NCBI GenBank assembly: GCA_028641055.1
Contig: CM054057.1
Coordinates: forward strand, 328,630,482 to 328,694,481
Direction of reading: 5' to 3'
Length of the DNA stretch: 64,000 nucleotides
Source of the DNA: Alopecurus myosuroides
Taxonomy: Eukaryota > Streptophyta > Magnoliopsida > Poales > Poaceae
Part shown: in pieces, positions 10,776-20,476 of the stretch
How the letters are laid out: each line of letters begins with the position of its first letter
Numbering within the stretch: the first letter of the stretch is position 1
The notes under the pieces: generated by a model
Databases searched by the model: none
What the model saw: the letters and a program-made list of their open reading frames with translations, nothing else
Told to the model about the DNA's origin: nothing
Position numbers and translations under genes: made by a program

Positions 10776-11058
10776 GTTTACTTGTTATCACAACAAAAAT
10801 AAGGCTATACTAGCCAGTCCTGTAGTTCGAATACATGGCTTCTCAGTCATTGCAATAAAGACGTGATTCCTTCATCATATTCACTCGAAGCTTCTCATTC
10901 TTTACATGCTACAAGTTACAGGTACACACCCCTTAAAACACACGGGGGCTACCCTACAACTAAGCATCACAAAGAAACAACATCAAATACAAGGTTATAC
11001 ACCTTACAACAGTTTTTTACAAACTATAAACAGATTACAGGATATTTACATCCGAAAA
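10776..11058. other. Spacer between pol and the antisense gene of element C
   Basis: Short non-coding spacer where sense pol and the antisense gene converge. It contains an AATAAAG near 10853 on the plus strand that could serve as a polyadenylation signal for a sense transcript. No other structure seen. Confidence 0.4.
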
Positions 11059-11868
11059 TCAGTCAAAGCGCTGAGCATTTTCAGTCGCCAAAACTCTATC
11101 TACCTCTTCAGAGGTCATTCGGATAATCTTCTCCGTAGCAGGACGAACAGCATCATAGTACGGCGAGATATCCTCGATTGCATAATCTGGGCGCCGAGCA
11201 ATGGAGTTAACATCTATCTCAGGATGCCATATGCGGACAAAAGAGAGAGCTACAACCGCGCCGCACGTCATCTTATTGCGCACACACGCGCGAACTTCTC
11301 CTTCACGTCCAAACAAACTGAGAAGATAACCCCAGTCTTCGGGACCTTTTTCAAGTGGGTAAAATGCAGCGTTCATCGCAACCAAGACCTCGTGAAAAGA
11401 GCTCACAAGAATTCTCGCCTGGCGGACTCGAAATTTCAAGGTGGCCATCACAAAACCCCGACTGCGATCAGACCAAAAATTGTTTGCATGAGGTTTGGAG
11501 CTATTAGCCCCTTGAAGGATGCGATTCTCTACCCATTGCTTTTCTTCCCTGTCATCTGGATTAACGACTGAAGAACAAAAACACACTCAGTCAGATAAGG
11601 AAACAAGGAAGAAAAAGACATGGGGGCTGCACTACTTACAAAGCAAGTCCCTTGCGATTACAGCCAACTCATCCATCAGAAATTGTTCACGTTCAGCTGC
11701 CAATTTCTGCTTGGACTTCGCCACATCGGCTATCCCGCGCATAGCTTTTAGCTTGCGCTCACCATCCTGGACCTTATCACGAAGGCCCGCAAAAGTGCCA
11801 ACAGCGGCAACAAGCGGATTTACTGGAGTACCACATCCACCTGACGTTTCCGCGACAAACCCAGTAGC
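11059..11868 (-). CDS. Antisense gene of element C, downstream exons (7 and 8)
   Basis: Two open blocks on the minus strand are separated by a GT-AG intron. Exon 7 is 11868-11640, entered through a pyrimidine-rich CTTCCAG acceptor and left through GTAAGT; exon 8 is 11567-11059 and ends in a stop. The split codon is restored by splicing. D has the same two exons on its plus strand (33618-33847 and 33917-34428) with the same splice signals. The protein is soluble and helical, with segments such as LVAAVGTFAGLRDKV and KPHANNFWSDRSRGFV; I know no function. About 200 bp separate exon 7 from the stop of exon 6, so it may be an alternative 3' end or a separate gene; no upstream start codon was identified. 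Confidence 0.6.
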
Positions 11869-11935
11869 CTGGAAGCATAAAACGAAAGAAGTAAGATGCC
11901 CTACTCGAGTCAATTCTAGTCGCATATCTGACAAA

Positions 11936-11950
11936 CGCTCGGGGGCTACT
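11936..11950 (+). repeat. Internal copy of the polypurine tract in element C
   Basis: This 15-mer, CGCTCGGGGGCTACT, is identical to the polypurine tract plus first LTR base at 16211-16225. It is followed by the palindrome CTCCCATCGGGAG, which the real tract lacks. Confidence 0.85.
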
Positions 11951-12072
11951 CCCATCGGGAGACAATGCACAAACAAAGGGAATGAATTGCAAGATAAATT
12001 CTTCGATTAAAGACAACAAAGGTACGGGAATACATCCCAAGGTTCATTACATTCAAGGAGAAAAAAGAAAAA

Positions 12073-15010
12073 CTATGAAGCTACATTGGTGCTCCCGCTG
12101 GCAGCAGTCGCCCCTCCCCGCAGCCGAGCAAAAATCTCAGACAGCTTCCGAGCAAGAATAGCGGCTTGCTCGCCAAAACGAGAGAGCCGTACCTTTTTGC
12201 CCATGGAGGGGTCGACTGGAAGAGATGTGTACGCTTCCTCCAAACCTTCGACTCCATGCGCCAAAGAAAATTGTATCGCGGTCTTCGCACCAGATTCCGC
12301 CTGTGCGACAGCGAAGGCATCCAGAAGTTTGCCTTCTGAGAAGACCTTCAACAGATCATCTAGCGCGGGTGCAGGAGTGGCGTTGGCGAGGAGGCGACCG
12401 TGCAATTGCCCCAGCACTTGAGTAGCATCATTGATCATGGAGAGAACTCCATCAGCGTGCCTTTTAAGCTGGGCAAGTGTGTCGGTTACCACATCCACCC
12501 GCTGGAGTCCAGGGATCTCTAGAGGAACATCCAGAAGACCTGCAAAGGAAGGAAAAAATACTTAGCAAAGTATAGCGAAATGAGGAATCAAAGTTGCAAA
12601 AGCCCAACACACTTACCTGCGAAGCGCTCAGCAAGGGGGCGGAGGAACCCGACAATGTCGTTGTCGGCCTTACTGCCAGCTTTCTCTAACTCCTTCAAGG
12701 ACTTCCGCGCATCTGCAAGCTGTCGACCAAAATCTTCTGATTGCATGCGGGAAGCCTCTAGCTCTTGTCGAATGGCCGTCAGGTCAGCCTCCCGAGCAGT
12801 TACCTGCTCAGAGAGTTTGACCTTTTCGGATTCTGCAAATTCAAGTCGAGCTGCAAAGAGATGCTTGTTAAAACTCAAGAATGAACGGAGTGCGGAAGAC
12901 AGGGAGATGATAAAGCTTACCCTTGAGAAGAACGTTTTCAGTCTGAAGTCGACTACGGTCCGCTCGAAGCGACTCGCAATCCGACTCGGCGAGAACGACG
13001 CGGCGACCAATCGCCGCAAGAGAATCAATAAGCGACTGCAAAAGTACGAAGACAAAAGTGTTAAAAGGATTAAATTAGAGTCTGTACCCGATTATTTACA
13101 ATCGACTACAGCCTCGGGGGCTACTCCCATCGGGAGCACTGCCGTGCACCCGATAAAAATGAAATCACGAAGAAAAATTAAACTAGACTTTGAGCCTGTG
13201 GCCGATCGCACGCGATCGACTACAGCCTCGGGGGCTACTCCCATCGGGAGCACTGTCGTGCACCCGATAAAATATTTTTTGAAGACAGAAGATGAAGTTT
13301 ACCTGGCCGGAGGCACGAGAGAGCGGATCCGCGGAGCTATCCGTCACCTCCTTAGAAGCAAAAGTCCTGGCGGCAAAGCTGGGAGCTTCACGTACCACCG
13401 TCGCGGCTTCGGGGGCTGCTCTGGGGGAATTTTGGACGGTGCCCGCAGTGGAAGTTTCACCCGCATCCTTGGCCTTATTCCTCTTTTCGGGAGGAACGGC
13501 AGCGGCGTACCTGCGAGGACTGATCGTCTGCAGACTGCACCGAAAGATAGAAACAATCGATATTGAAGCACGGAAAATGTTCGACCAAGATTAAGGAAGA
13601 AGCACTTACTCGTCATCCTCGTCGTCATCCAGCAAATCCGCGTTCCAAGCGGGCGTCATCGCTGGGAACGAAGGCGAAGGAGCGAGGGAGCGAAGTGGAG
13701 TCGCATGGACAGGAGCTTGATTGGGCGATGCTTCCAAGGATTTATCCTTCGAAGTAGCCTCATCCTCATCTACTCGACGACGTTTCATCGGAGCGCCATT
13801 CGAGTCTTCAACGTCATCCGAAGAATCGTGTTCTGAACTCGAAGAGGCGTTGGCGACGCTGGTGTCAATCGCGCCGTCTTGATGACTCGACACTTGCTCT
13901 GAGGCGGCTTCCCCCGTAGTTGGCGGGTAGCAGTTCGCCATAGCTAGGCTCTGCAAAGGCAAGAAGAAGACGAGAAAAACTTTATCGACTAGGACTCAGA
14001 ACAAAAAAAGGGAAGAACTCAAAGACGAAAAAGAAGAAACTAACCTCGGCTGGGGGAGGGTTTGAAGCGGCGAAGGCTTCAACAGAGCAATCGGGGAATT
14101 TCTCCCCCACCTTCAGTCGGGTGATACCCGCGATTTTCTTCTCGAATTCTACATTCGAAAGTTCCTCGCGGCTTACTCGACTGGGGTCCTCTGAGCCTTG
14201 ATACTCCCACATAGCGGAAGGCCTTTGTTGGAGTGGCTGGATCCTGCGCTTCAAAAAGATGCTCGCCAGATGCATCCCGTTGAGCACAACTCCCGCGGTC
14301 TGGTCCCGGAGAGCAGCTACTCTTGCGAGTAAAGGCGCAACGGTCTGAGTCTCTTCGGCTGACATCTTGTGCCCCCAAGACTTTCGCCTTGTCAGAACAG
14401 CGAACGGGTGGAACTCTACAATCCCACCCGAGCTGTTGTCGATGACGTAGAACCACCTTTTCCGCCAGCTTTGAGCGGAGTCGACGAAATGCATGTTGAA
14501 GTAGCTGCCTTCTTGTCGAGCTTGGATCCCGAAGCCGCCCGTGCGAAGCGGTTCGCCAAGCTCGGACTCCACCCGCGATCTCTCGCGGAAGATCCGGACC
14601 TTGAAGAGCGCCTTCCACAGCGCCCAGTGCGGGCGAATGCCGAGATAGCATTCGCTGAACACGATGAAGCACGAAATGTGCTGCACCGCGTTCGGGGGGA
14701 GGTCGTGAAGCTGTATGCCATAGACACACAGCAACCCGAGGAAGAAGGGATGAAGGGGAAAAGAAAGGCCTCGAGTCACGTGGTCCACAAAGACCACGCG
14801 CTCATTCGATTGAGGATTGGGTACCTCTTCCTTTTTCCCAAGACGGACTCGCTTCTCCGTCTCCGCCGGCAGCAACCCCGCCCGCTGCATCTCCTTGATG
14901 CTTTTCGCGGTGGTGTTGGGGGAGCGCCAGTCGCCGGCGCGGGGCGCGGGTTGCGCGGAAGGTTCACCGGATGCAGAGCCGGCAGCACCGCGTCTTTTTC
15001 CGCCAGCCAT
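12073..15010 (-). CDS. Antisense six-exon gene of element C (gypsy-type transposon domain plus coiled coil), 784 aa
   Basis: Exons on the minus strand: 15010-14045, 13950-13610, 13534-13303, 13035-12921, 12850-12617, 12539-12073 (stop). All introns begin GT and end AG, phases are consistent, and the joined frame has no internal stop. Exon 1 (322 codons, starting MAGGKRR) carries a conserved block with FPLHPFFLGLLCVYGIQLHDL and GIRPHWALWKALF, which I recognise as the putative gypsy-type transposon family (PF04195, once called Transposase_28). Exon 2 is Ser/Asp-rich and ends in an acidic run; exons 4-5 are heptad-like and probably coiled coil. Exons 3, 4 and 5 (232, 115, 234 nt) have exactly the same lengths in D. 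Such antisense ORFs are known from Tat elements; their function is unknown. It has its own TATA box. Confidence 0.82.
13101..13272. repeat. Two-unit tandem repeat in an antisense intron of element C
   Basis: A 58-bp core occurs at 13101-13158 and 13215-13272 (period 114 bp) in the intron between antisense exons 3 and 4. Each core holds CTCGGGGGCTACT (13113-13125 and 13227-13239), identical to the polypurine tract, followed by CTCCCATCGGGAG, a 5-bp stem with a 3-nt loop. D has two copies in the same intron (32236-32248 and 32342-32354 on the opposite strand). Confidence 0.88.
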
Positions 15011-15112
15011 TGCTTGCAGCACGAGCTCGAGCGCGAGGAAGACGAAGATGGGCGCGAGGAAGAAGATGAAGACAGAGAGCTGGGAAAGTTTTACCGCAGC
15101 GCTAACACCCGT

Positions 15113-15120
15113 ATTTATAC
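15113..15120 (-). promoter_or_regulatory. TATA box for the antisense gene of element C
   Basis: TATAAATA on the minus strand, 103 bp upstream of the antisense ATG at 15010. D has TATAAAG 104 bp upstream of its ATG, and F has TATAAATA upstream of its antisense ATG. Conserved placement supports a dedicated antisense promoter. Confidence 0.7.
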
Positions 15121-15221
15121 ACGGGGCGAGGCGATCTCAGCCGTACGATGCGCTACGTGGCGCCTATCACGGCCGCCACGCGTGAGGATGAAACGAAGCG
15201 GCGGCCAGCGCTGTTTCGTGC

Positions 15222-15297
15222 CACGATCTTAACAGAAGATCGTGCGCATTTACTGCGCGTCTCGCGTAAAAACCGGGAACGACGTCTCGTTTCCCGG
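15222..15297. promoter_or_regulatory. Cluster of three hairpins upstream of the antisense promoter in element C
   Basis: Hairpin 1 (15222-15244): CACGATCTT, 5-nt loop, AAGATCGTG, a perfect 9-bp stem. Hairpin 2 (15244-15258): GCGCA, 5-nt loop, TGCGC. Hairpin 3 (15273-15297): CCGGGAACGA and TCGTTTCCCGG around CGTC, one base unpaired. D has all three in mirrored order (30145-30221), with stem bases changed on both sides. Confidence 0.75.
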
Positions 15298-15533
15298 TCA
15301 AAAAGCTGACAAGGTGGGCCACCATCTGCTGCCACTCCGTCACGTCCCATCGGGAGAAGAGGAGTGCGCCATGACGTCATGGCATTCGTCATTCAAAACC
15401 AAAATCTTTTCGATTGGAAGTTCAAACGCGAAATTATCTTCGTATGAATATCAATTCCTTCGGATAAAAGCAACTTTTCCATGAACAGTTCATAAAGCAA
15501 GACCTCTTCGAACAAAGACAAAAATACCCTATG

Positions 15534-15631
15534 CACGAAAACTCTTTCGTATGGGCACAGCATCCCGAACATGAAAACTCTTTCATACGGGCTTAGTTTT
15601 TCTTCCAGCACGAAATTTCTTTCGTATGGAG
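15534..15631. repeat. Short diverged repeats with CGAAA/TTTCG arms in element C
   Basis: Three units of roughly 30-40 bp share the pattern CAYGAAAnnTCTTTCRTAYGG, so each can fold on itself. They lie between the antisense promoter and the polypurine tract. D has about six related units at 29837-30034. Confidence 0.7.
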
Positions 15632-16212
15632 CTCAAACAAATCAATCGGGTAGGAAAAACCTACCTCTCCTACACATGATAATCTTACATCATAAGAACC
15701 TGGATTGTTCAGCCGACTAGGCACATCCGGATGCCGTATTCTTCGAATATGAAGGTAAGACCCGAAAAGATCTCTTTTGGGCCTGGAATCGCACTCAAAA
15801 GCTGCGTCCTCCGGTATAATTCCGTGTCAACAACACGAAGAAAAATCCTAGCGGACGCGCCGGGTACCCCCATAGGTTAAGTTCGATTCGATAAGTCCAC
15901 AAAGGCCCAGTCGCAACAATCACCTTATCGGGTTCGAGTCGGAGGTCTCGAATCTGAGTAGGCCAGGAACGTTTTTGCCCTAGTCGCAATTAATTGGCCC
16001 TGATCTCTCGGGAGAGCCAAGCTACTGTGCCACATCCTTCTGCGAAAAAAGCCGTAAAAACAGGCACTCATATTGCTCGATACTCGAGCATGATGACCCA
16101 TGATACAGGGAACACACCCTTTGGAAAAACAATGACTGTGAGAGCAATCTTCCATAAAAATAAGGAGAGTTTGACCGTCTACTCGACTGGAAAGGCCCCA
16201 GTCAAGCACACG
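15632..16212. other. 3' untranslated part of element C
   Basis: No coding region. The plus-strand open stretch at 15994-16227 has no counterpart that I could recognise and runs into the LTR, so I treat it as chance. The segment ends at the polypurine tract. Confidence 0.5.
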
Positions 16213-16224
16213 CTCGGGGGCTAC
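16211..16224 (+). other. Polypurine tract of element C
   Basis: CGCTCGGGGGCTAC directly abuts the right LTR. In Gypsy elements this RNA resists RNase H and primes plus-strand DNA. Confidence 0.85.
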
Positions 16225-16715
16225 TGACGAAGATATGGATCCTGGACCCTGCGGGTAAGGACACCCCCTCTCAGGCCTTCTGGTCAAGGCCCAAAAGGAG
16301 GCGCCCTTGGAGTACTCTAGAAGGCCCATGTGAAGCCCACCCGCATCAACTTGCGGGTTAAGTTAGGAAATTTGTAACCGACCCAGCGAGGGTTTGAATC
16401 CTCTCCGGGTAGAACTCGAGACCTGGCCATCTATATAAGGCCAGGAGAGCCCCCACGGAGAGGACCAAGTAATACGACACGACCAAAAAGCCTCGGAACT
16501 CGAGATATACTCTCGATTCGAGCAACCTGTAACCGATCTAATCATCCAATACAGATCAGCAGAAGGCAGGAGTAAGGGTTTTACCTCTTCGAGGGCCCCA
16601 AACCTGGGTAAATCTCGCCCCCTGTCAAGCCGACGATTTCACCAGCGCTCATGACTTCTCCTAGTCGAAACCCGATAGGGTCACCTGAGGGATTTGTGGA
16701 GTCAGAACTTCGACA
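16225..16715 (+). repeat. Right LTR of element C
   Basis: 491 bp, TG...CA, with three substitutions relative to the left LTR. The TATA motif is near 16431. The right target duplication CCTTT is at 16716-16720. Confidence 0.96.
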
Positions 16716-17792
16716 CCTTTCGACTACATATGCCCCGTAACCTAAAAACCTAGGGGCTTCGTCATATTCCGTAGAAACAAAACAGAGTGTCGCCGCCCCC
16801 TCGAAACTCGATTCGGGGATCAGAAGTTCCTATTCTGGCGCCCTGCCGGGACGGGGATTCGAAGGAGATCATCGCCATCGAAACCGCCACCTCTTCTCCA
16901 TCAACCATCCATGATTTCCCCGCCCATGCGTGAGTAAACACCGATGTAGGCTGAGAGGGATCGAAGGTATTTGATGAGATTTATCATGTAATAATGCCAG
17001 ATTGTTAGGGCATAGTGTCTAGTATCCATCGTTAGTGTTTTCTACCGTTGTTGCAACTTGTTATGCTTAATGCTTATCACTAGGGCCCGAGTGCCATGAT
17101 CTCAGATCTGAATATGTTATTGTTTCATGAGTATAATTATGTTTCTTGATCATATCTGCAAGTTGTTTTACAGATGTCATTGTCCGAAACCCGAGGCCCC
17201 GAAGTGACAGAAATTGGGACAACCGAAGGGGATGGCTGTGATGTGAGGATCACGTGTGTTCATGGAGTGTTAATTCTTTGCTCCGGTGCTTTATTAAAAG
17301 GAGCACCTTAATTACCAGTAGTTTCCCTAGAGGCACCGCTGCCACGGGCTGGTAGGACTAAAGATGTTGTGCAAGTTTCTCATTGCGAGCACGTATGACT
17401 ATATTGGAACACATGCCTATGGTTTGCCTAGATGTTTGATGCTTTATTATTATTATCTGCAATGCCCATGTTAGATTATTACATGACCTATGTTATCCAT
17501 GAAACGCCCTTCCATCCATTACCTCTATGCCTACGGTACTTCCCATCCTTCAGTTTTCCGCGATTGCTACTGTTATTAATATTTTACTACTGTTATTTTA
17601 TTTCTACTGCTGCTATAAAGTTGTTACCACTGATAAATTGTTGCGAGCAAGTCTACTTTCAGGTGCAGCTGAATTTAAAACTCAGTTGTTAAGGCATATA
17701 AGTATTTTTTGGCTCCCCTTGTCTCGAATAAATAAATTTGGGTTTTACTTCCCTCGAAGACTGTTGCGATCCCCTATACTTGTGGGTCATCA
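16716..17792 (+). repeat. 5' LTR of element B, part 2
   Basis: This continues the LTR broken at 3923; the first five bases are the duplicated CCTTT. It aligns with the uninterrupted LTR of B2 (24958-26340), which reads straight across the junction. It ends ...GGGTCATCA at 17792. Excluding C and one CCTTT, the B LTR is about 1393 bp, close to the 1383 bp of B2. Confidence 0.9.
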
Positions 17793-17803
17793 AGACTATT
17801 TTC

Positions 17804-17821
17804 TGGCGCTGTTGCCGGGGA
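17804..17821 (+). other. Primer-binding site of element B (tRNA-Asp type)
   Basis: TGGCGCTGTTGCCGGGGA matches the usual tRNA-Asp site TGGCGCCGTTGCCGGGGA except one base, 11 bp after the LTR. Athila-lineage elements commonly use this tRNA. Confidence 0.88.
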
Positions 17822-17880
17822 TCATAGCTTTATTTATTTTCTCACTTGATCATGATATTGTTTGTTGCAAATCATTCATC

Positions 17881-19747
17881 ATGGGCAAGACTCGTGATGG
17901 AAAAGTTTCAATATTACCATCCAATACAAGAAGAGTTACAACTCTGAAAACCTCAGCTGCTCTTGATTCACCGTCTGTTTTGAGTAAGCTTCTTACTCCA
18001 CCACATGCTACACGTACAATTACTTCTGTTGAGTCTGAGAATGTGTGTGATACTTTTGATGATGCGTCTACTGTGCTTGATGATACTGGTTCTCTAGTTC
18101 CTTTCCTAGATGCTGCTATTGCTAGATCCAAACAAATTAAAAATGCTGAAATTTCTGTTGAAAATATTTGTACACCTGTTAATTCAACTGAGCTTATTGA
18201 TGATCTTGATGAAACCTATATTGAACTTAATGATGATTTTATTGAAGAAGCTCGTGCTACTACTGGTGCAAGTGATCTTAAGAGTCTTCTTGCAAGACAT
18301 GCTGTGAAATATAAATCTTCTCTTCATGCTAAGTTTGCCACATCTCCCATACACATTATAGACAAGGATTATGATTTCTCTTTAGATTTATCTTATATAT
18401 CTATTGTTGAGAAGGAACCTTTTTGTGGAACTGAAAGTAAAAGTGCTATGGAACACATGAATGAGCTTTCATATTTGAGTAGTTTATTTTCTGATGATAC
18501 TAAGCTGCGTACTTATTTTGTTACCAAGATCTTCCCTTTCTCATTGAAAGATGAAGCTAAAATTTGGTTTCACAATCTGTCACCTGGATCTATTACTAAT
18601 CCTATGGATTGGGTTAATGCTTTCTTTCAAAAATATTTTCCGGCTAGTGCCCAACATGCTGTTGTGCAGGACATCTTTAACTTTGAGCAAATTGAAGGAG
18701 AAAAATTGCATGAATCTTGTACAAGGTTTTGTTCTTTAATAAGAGCTAGCCCTGGATATCCATTACCTAAAAATGTGCTCCTAGATATATTTTATAATTG
18801 ACTAACTGTTGAATCTAGGACATACCTGGATAGTTGTGTTGGTTCTGTATTCGGGAAAAGAACTCCAAAAGAAGCTGAGGAATTAATGGCTAAAATAGCC
18901 AAAAATAATGATGATTGGAATATACCTGAGCCTACACCTACACCAGAGCCAACACCAATACCAACACCCAAGAAAAGAGGGATGATTGAATTAAATGATG
19001 AAAGTGATGAAGGAAGCCAAGAAATCTCTTAAAGAGAGGGGTATTAAATCTAACGATGTGAAGAATTTACCTCCTATAGAAGAATTGTGTAAGCCTATTC
19101 CTCATCCATCAATAGTTGAGGTACACTCTCTCCAATACTTTGATAATAGAGATATTCCCTATTATAAAAAACCTAATAAATGCTTAGATGAATTTGATAA
19201 TTATGTTGTTAAGCAAGTCAACTTTAATATGAGAATGCAAAACCATCTTATGGAAAAATCTAGAGCTATTAATAATTTGCACGATATTATTGCGAGAACC
19301 TCTAATGATGTTAAAATGCTTGTTAAACATTTTCAAATGGTTCAAGCTCAAATTGATCAACTTACTAAAGTGAAAAAATACATGCTAGCTAATGCTTCTA
19401 GAGGTAAACATGTTTGTGAAATAATTACTAGAAGTGGTGTTTCTACTCAGGACCCCTTGTATCCTGAAGGACATCCTAAAAGAATTGAACAAGATTCTTA
19501 GCAACCTAAAAAACAATAGTTCTCCTTCTAAGAAAGAGAGACATAAAAATGGTGTAGAATCTCCTAAACCTGCTAAAGATCCTATAGTATATCTATTTCT
19601 GGTGCTGGAACTAAAAGTGGTAATGATAAAAGTGGTGCTTCTGATAAAGAAGAAACTGTAGCTGAACCTGAAAAGCAAATTAAAACTGTGAAGTATACTA
19701 AGGAGGATTTCATTGCTAATAAACATGGTAATGAAAGAGAGCCTTGA
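17881..19747 (+). pseudogene. Gag of element B (Athila-type), broken
   Basis: The likely start is ATG 17881 (MGKTRDGKV); the open frame upstream of it is LTR and primer site. The capsid core includes LKDEAKIWFHNLSPGSI and FFQKYFPASAQ. Breaks relative to B2: TGA at about 18799 where B2 has TGG, a frame change near 18995, and TAG at 19499 where B2 has CAT. The C-terminal part is Lys/Glu-rich and ends at TGA 19745-19747, which B2 shares at 28456-28458. In the family the product is a structural Gag. No RT follows, so the element is non-autonomous or has lost pol. Confidence 0.85.
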
Positions 19748-20476
19748 GTACAAAAAGCAATGCCTTTTCCTAATAAGAAACACAAATCAAAGGAAGAAGA
19801 ACATTATAACAAGTTTTCTGAGTGGATGGAACCTCTGTTTTTGCAAATCCCTTTGACTGATGCTATTAAACTGCCTCCTTATTATAAATATATGAAATAT
19901 ATTATCTCAAACAAAAGGAAAATTCCTAATGAGAAAATTTCCACTATGCTTGCTAATTATTCTTTCAATGGCAAGGTTCCAAAGAAGCTTGGAGATCCTG
20001 GTCCTACTATCCCTTGTTCTATTAAAAATAATTATGTTAGAACTGCTTTATGTGACTTGGGAGCTGGAGTTAGTGTTATGCCTTTCTCTCTTTATAAGAG
20101 ACTCTCTCTTAAAAAATTGAAACATACTGATATATCTTTGCAAATGACTGATAAATCTACTGCTATTCTTGTTGGTATATGTGAGAATGTTCATGTTCAA
20201 GTTGCTACCAATTGTTTGATATTAACTGACTTTGTTGTGTTGGAAATGCCTGAAGATGATAATATATCTATTATTCTTCGTAGACCTTTTCTTAACACTG
20301 CAGGGGATGTTATTGATTGCAATCAAGGAAAAGTAAATTTTAATGTTGATGATAAAGAGCATACTGTTTATTTTCCCAAGAAGAATGATAGAAGATATGG
20401 TTTAAATTCAATTGAAAATATCAAGACCATCAAGATTGGAGAATTTTATTGTCCCATTCCAATGCCACCAAAATAA
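19748..20476 (+). CDS. Aspartic protease-like region of element B
   Basis: The open frame continues in the same phase directly after TGA 19747; the first ATG is 19760, giving 238 aa. The retropepsin-like site reads TALCDLGAGVSVMPFSLYKRL, with Asp-Leu-Gly in place of Asp-Thr/Ser-Gly, as is common in Athila-type proteases. The later IILRRPFLNTAGDVIDC stretch corresponds to the usual ILGRPFL motif, with Arg for Gly. It probably processes Gag. B2 has only the first part, cut by D. No RT, RNase H or integrase was found after it. Confidence 0.8.
   Translation, partial: VQKAMPFPNKKHKSKEEEHYNKFSEWMEPLFLQIPLTDAIKLPPYYKYMKYIISNKRKIPNEKISTMLANYSFNGKVPKKLGDPGPTIPCSIKNNYVRTALCDLGAGVSVMPFSLYKRLSLKKLKHTDISLQMTDKSTAILVGICENVHVQVATNCLILTDFVVLEMPEDDNISIILRRPFLNTAGDVIDCNQGKVNFNVDDKEHTVYFPKKNDRRYGLNSIENIKTIKIGEFYCPIPMPPK

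Larger units (their letters stand above)
3924..16715 (+). mobile_element. Element C: complete Tat-lineage (RIRE2-like) Gypsy LTR retrotransposon, 12.8 kb
   Basis: This is a full element: 491-bp LTRs at each end, a 5-bp target duplication, primer-binding site, polypurine tract, and a gag-protease-RT-RNase H-integrase order that defines Ty3/Gypsy. Two RNase H regions and a long 3' part carrying an antisense, intron-containing gene place it in the plant Tat lineage. The LTRs differ at three sites of 491, so the insertion is recent; under a commonly used grass LTR rate of 1.3e-8 per site per year that is roughly 0.2 million years. Gag carries two in-frame stops (5415 and 6756), so this copy is probably not autonomous, although RT, RNase H and integrase look intact. 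Confidence 0.93.

Noticed and set aside
15994..16227. 77-codon plus-strand ORF before the right LTR of element C
   Set aside because: It runs into the polypurine tract and LTR and has no recognisable counterpart in D.
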